From Dactylorhiza incarnata (Eukaryota > Streptophyta > Magnoliopsida > Asparagales > Orchidaceae), in contig JAWHQI010000049.1 of assembly GCA_033032865.1 (NCBI GenBank), positions 3,410,001-3,474,000 on the forward strand: a stretch of DNA of 64,000 nt, given 5' to 3'. Positions 61,189 through 64,000 of the stretch are shown piece by piece. Each line of letters starts with the position of its first letter. Position 1 is the first letter of the stretch. Below the pieces are notes generated by a model that saw nothing but the letters and a program-made list of their open reading frames with translations, did not search any database and was not told the DNA's origin. The position numbers were made by a program, and so were the translations under genes.

Positions 61189-62660
61189 TGTTGGATCTTA
61201 CGGCGCCCTTAGGGGGGGGGGTGAATAAGGGAATAAAAATTCTTTGTAATAATGTTATGAAAATTACTAAATTATTTTATAATATGAGAAAGGCAAAATA
61301 ACAATTTAGCTAATTTGTGAAAATATCATAATAACCAAGTTTAGAAACAAGTACTAAATAGTTTTATAATGAAAGAGGTTGAACTAAACAATTTAGATAA
61401 AGTAATTAGAATTGAAAACTTAGTAACGAATATTTTAGAGATAACACCAAAGGAGAGAAATCAAGTAAACACAAATAGAGACATGATTGTATTTATAAAA
61501 AAAATATTTACATAAATTTGATTTCAATATCCCTAGAATTGGAGGCGTACAAATGTAAATATCTTTTCCTTTTCTATACCAACTTGTATCCCCAGAAACC
61601 GGTTGGCTTTAGCCTATCCTTCCCCAGATAAGGCCTCAAGCCGCTCTAGCCAATCTTTCCCCGGATATGGCCTCGAGCCCCCTAGATCTAATCACCTAGA
61701 ACTAGTCGCCAACACAAGGAGAATTCTCTAAACGGTTACAAAAAATATGGAATGAAAATAATGATAACAATAATAAAACTCCCTATATGAGATCTTCTGA
61801 AGTCGGAGATGAAGGATCGATGTAGTATGAGCGAGGTCGAAGCGATCATCCTTCGGATGTAGCGTGACGTTTTCCTCCTCCAGAATTCTCCTTAAGCTTT
61901 TAGTGGGAGATCCATCTTCGGCAACATAACAGCAATAGAGTTGTGGCACTTGCAATCTCTCTGGGATGGATCAGCCAAAAACGAGAAAGAGCCCATCAAT
62001 TTATAGAACTTGAAGATAGCGCCTGCGGTAGCTCCTAGAGCCAGCAGTAGCGTTCGTGTGGAGCGGTTGCGAAACCGTCGGCGGCGTGGCGCTATGCACG
62101 AACTTAAGATAGCACCAGGCGGTAGCACTAGCGCTGGTGATAGCGTTCATGTGGAGCGGTTGCGAAATCATCGGCGGCATGGCACTGTGCATGAGCTCAG
62201 TTCATCGAACTCCAATTGGTCGAGCGGGCTTCACATTTCGTCGAACGGAATTTTCGTCGAACGAAATTTTTATCGAACGCAGGCAAATTCGTCGAACGGA
62301 ACTCCAAATTCGTCGAACGCAGATTCGTCGACCTCAACTCGACGGCATTCCTCCTCTTGTTAACGCGGGGCGTTAACAGGTACCGCGAGCGTTAGCTCTC
62401 TTTCGTCGAACGCAGCTCGATGGATTTGTTCTCGACGACATTCCTTCTCAGCGGTTTTCTTCTCATCGGTTGATAACGCTGGCGTTAACTACTAACGCGA
62501 GTGTTAGCTATCTTTCCAGAGAATCATCTCCAATCTATTTTATAACTATGGAGTATTGCACCTATAGTTCCTGCATACTCTAAACACGCAATATACAAGA
62601 TCAAATACAATTTGGGATTTGTTATTCTCAAATAAAGGGATGTGACACAAATGTCCAACA
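61189..62660 (-). repeat. C 5' LTR
   Basis: TGTTGGATCTTACG to GTCCAACA (plus strand). TATAAATT at 61998-62005 (minus strand), TTCGTCGAACG words at about 62205-62420. About 70 bp shorter than the 3' LTR, partly from losing one CACTAGCGCTGGCGGTAG unit and part of the 54300-54390 segment. Confidence 0.9.
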
Positions 62661-62665
62661 CTAGG

Positions 62666-64000
62666 CGCCGACCGGGAAGGATGAAGCGGAGGACAACAAG
62701 GGGGTATAATAATAACAGATGACAGGGGTACATGGAATGTCTACACTACACATGTATACATATATAATTGAAGCAGTAAAAGAGCATAGTAAGAGTAGGT
62801 AAAGAATTAGTAAAGACAATTATATAATATAAAATTAACCATTGATTTATTGGAATGCCCACACAAACCTATAGACCAAGGGGTCGTTTAGCAAGGCCTA
62901 TCGTATAAGAAGTCCCATAACCGACTTATACGATAGGGGTAGGGGTTAAAATGCAATGTTTATGCCATAACATGCAAAGTTATGCAGCTTATGTTATGTT
63001 CATACAAGTGCAACTCACACACTTCGACACTATGTGCACATACCTTTAGTTCCCCCTTTTTGGATCTAGCAAGACACTCAGGATACTCCCGTAGTGGTAA
63101 ACAGAAGCGCTGGGTTGGGCCTCGCCCACCTCTAGGTTGGTATTCACACTACCTAACCTAGACCTATCGTACGCCTCAACGCAAAACCGCGGAGCATCTG
63201 CGTACTCATACTGGCTGGACCATCAGACTTTCATGGCTAAATGCAAATCCGCACTTGCCGAGTCAACGTATTGACGTCGGTGAGAACGACCAGCCAATGC
63301 CGAAGACCAACCACCTTCATGCACATGCAAACATGTTCTACTATATCCTGAGCCATAAATTCTCTGGTCTAACCTGCCCGTCATCAATAACCTTCCGAGC
63401 CACCGGCTCGCTGGACCAAACCGTCCGTACCAACAAAAACTAATGAGTCGCAAGCTCACCGGACTAACTAGTCCGCTGATTCAACCACCAATCCTACCGC
63501 TCATAAAACCAAACCAACTAACCTCCCATAATCACGGGGTTTGGGTGTGTTCATTATTAAGTTAATCTTGTACAACATGTTACTCCTACAGTTTATGGTT
63601 AACCTTGGACTTCCCGAGGATTACCCTGTAAGGGGATCATTACAGTACTAGGAACTATAATGGGATGACACCCCAAAGTTCCCTTTCTCAAGACACTTAG
63701 TATTGTGGGTATCTACCCATATGCCTAAGCCTCTTATGTTTTCACTTGTATTAACCATATGTGGTTTATGAGACGCTAGGGGAAAGATGATCTTTCGTCA
63801 ATCCCAAGCACGATCTTACCCATAGCCCACCTAGCACTCTTATCTCCTAAACTCCTTTCGGTGACCTTCAATCTCTTCAACCTGACCATGTACACCAACT
63901 ACATGCCACTCCACTTGATAGGCCCCTAAATATCCAAATTTCACATTTTTACTATACGCCGACCAAACTAACTATATGAAGCTTATAAGTAGAGGTACTC
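62666..64000 (-). repeat. N LTR or flank, second segment
   Basis: Resumes after the second CTAGG with CGCCGACCGGGAAGGATG. No ORF with family features, no tRNA or TE protein motif. The LTR end is not recognisable and probably lies beyond the window. Confidence 0.4.

Larger units (their letters stand above)
53794..62660 (-). mobile_element. C: non-autonomous Sirevirus-like copia element
   Basis: LTRs 53794-55335 (1542 bp) and 61189-62660 (1472 bp), target duplication CTAGG (53789-53793 and 62661-62665), an initiator-Met-like primer site at the right LTR (minus strand TGGTATCCGAGC) and a polypurine tract AAAAGGGGGAGAT at the left LTR. Only gag-type coding is present; 4.2 kb between gag and the 3' LTR is AT-rich and non-coding. 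Confidence 0.9.

Overview
This window is plant nuclear DNA made almost entirely of LTR retrotransposons nested inside one another. I see no convincing single-copy host gene, no rRNA or tRNA gene and no CRISPR array. The element types point to a flowering plant: Ty1-copia elements primed by initiator tRNA-Met (several Sirevirus-like), a Tat/Ogre-type Ty3-gypsy gag, an Athila-type element primed by tRNA-Asp, and a chromovirus-like integrase. The species cannot be named from this sequence. Names used below: S1, H, E, F1, F2, F3, G, B, A, J, K, L, M, N and C are labels for this window only.

Layout. 1-2777: 5' part of Sirevirus-like copia element S1 on the minus strand (gag, primer-binding site, LTR). 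2778-18957: 3' part of an old Sirevirus-like element H, whose third (env-position) ORF is split by two complete elements, E (4395-10829, TSD CCTGC) and F1 (11827-18098, TSD AGAAG). 18958-20235: LTR G, followed by a decayed gag. 21854-37864: a deep nest. Copia element B (LTR 21854-23478, gag) holds minus-strand copia element A (23717-36183, TSD CAGTA). A's gag holds solo LTR J (25766-34012, TSD GACTT), and J holds copia element F2 (26062-32508, TSD CCCTC). 37865-38410: LTR fragment F3, cut by a TGTAACACCCC-type LTR, K (38411 to about 41271). 41284-51278: GC-richer region L with unassigned minus-strand coding pieces, split by the Athila-like non-autonomous element M (43969-50432, two 1637-bp LTRs). 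51279-64000: chromovirus-like remnant N on the minus strand, whose LTR is split by non-autonomous copia element C (53794-62660, TSD CTAGG).

How it works together. F1 and F2 are the only copies with a recognisable pol. Both carry in-frame stops, but F2 keeps a 531-codon reverse transcriptase-RNase H ORF. E, M and C have paired LTRs with little divergence and a gag-like ORF but no pol, so they would have needed enzymes from elsewhere. The target-site duplications give a relative order: H is older than E and F1; B is older than A, A than J, J than F2; L is older than M; N is older than C.

The most unusual pattern is in the LTR promoters. Nearly every LTR family here, copia or gypsy, has an amplified array of short CG-containing palindromic words just upstream of a TATA box. 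One exact 14-mer (CTGCGTTCGACGAA) occurs in the U3 of four different LTR types, each time in the same orientation relative to transcription. The transcribed part of three Sirevirus-like LTRs also carries tandem hairpins whose two stem arms change together while the loop is kept.
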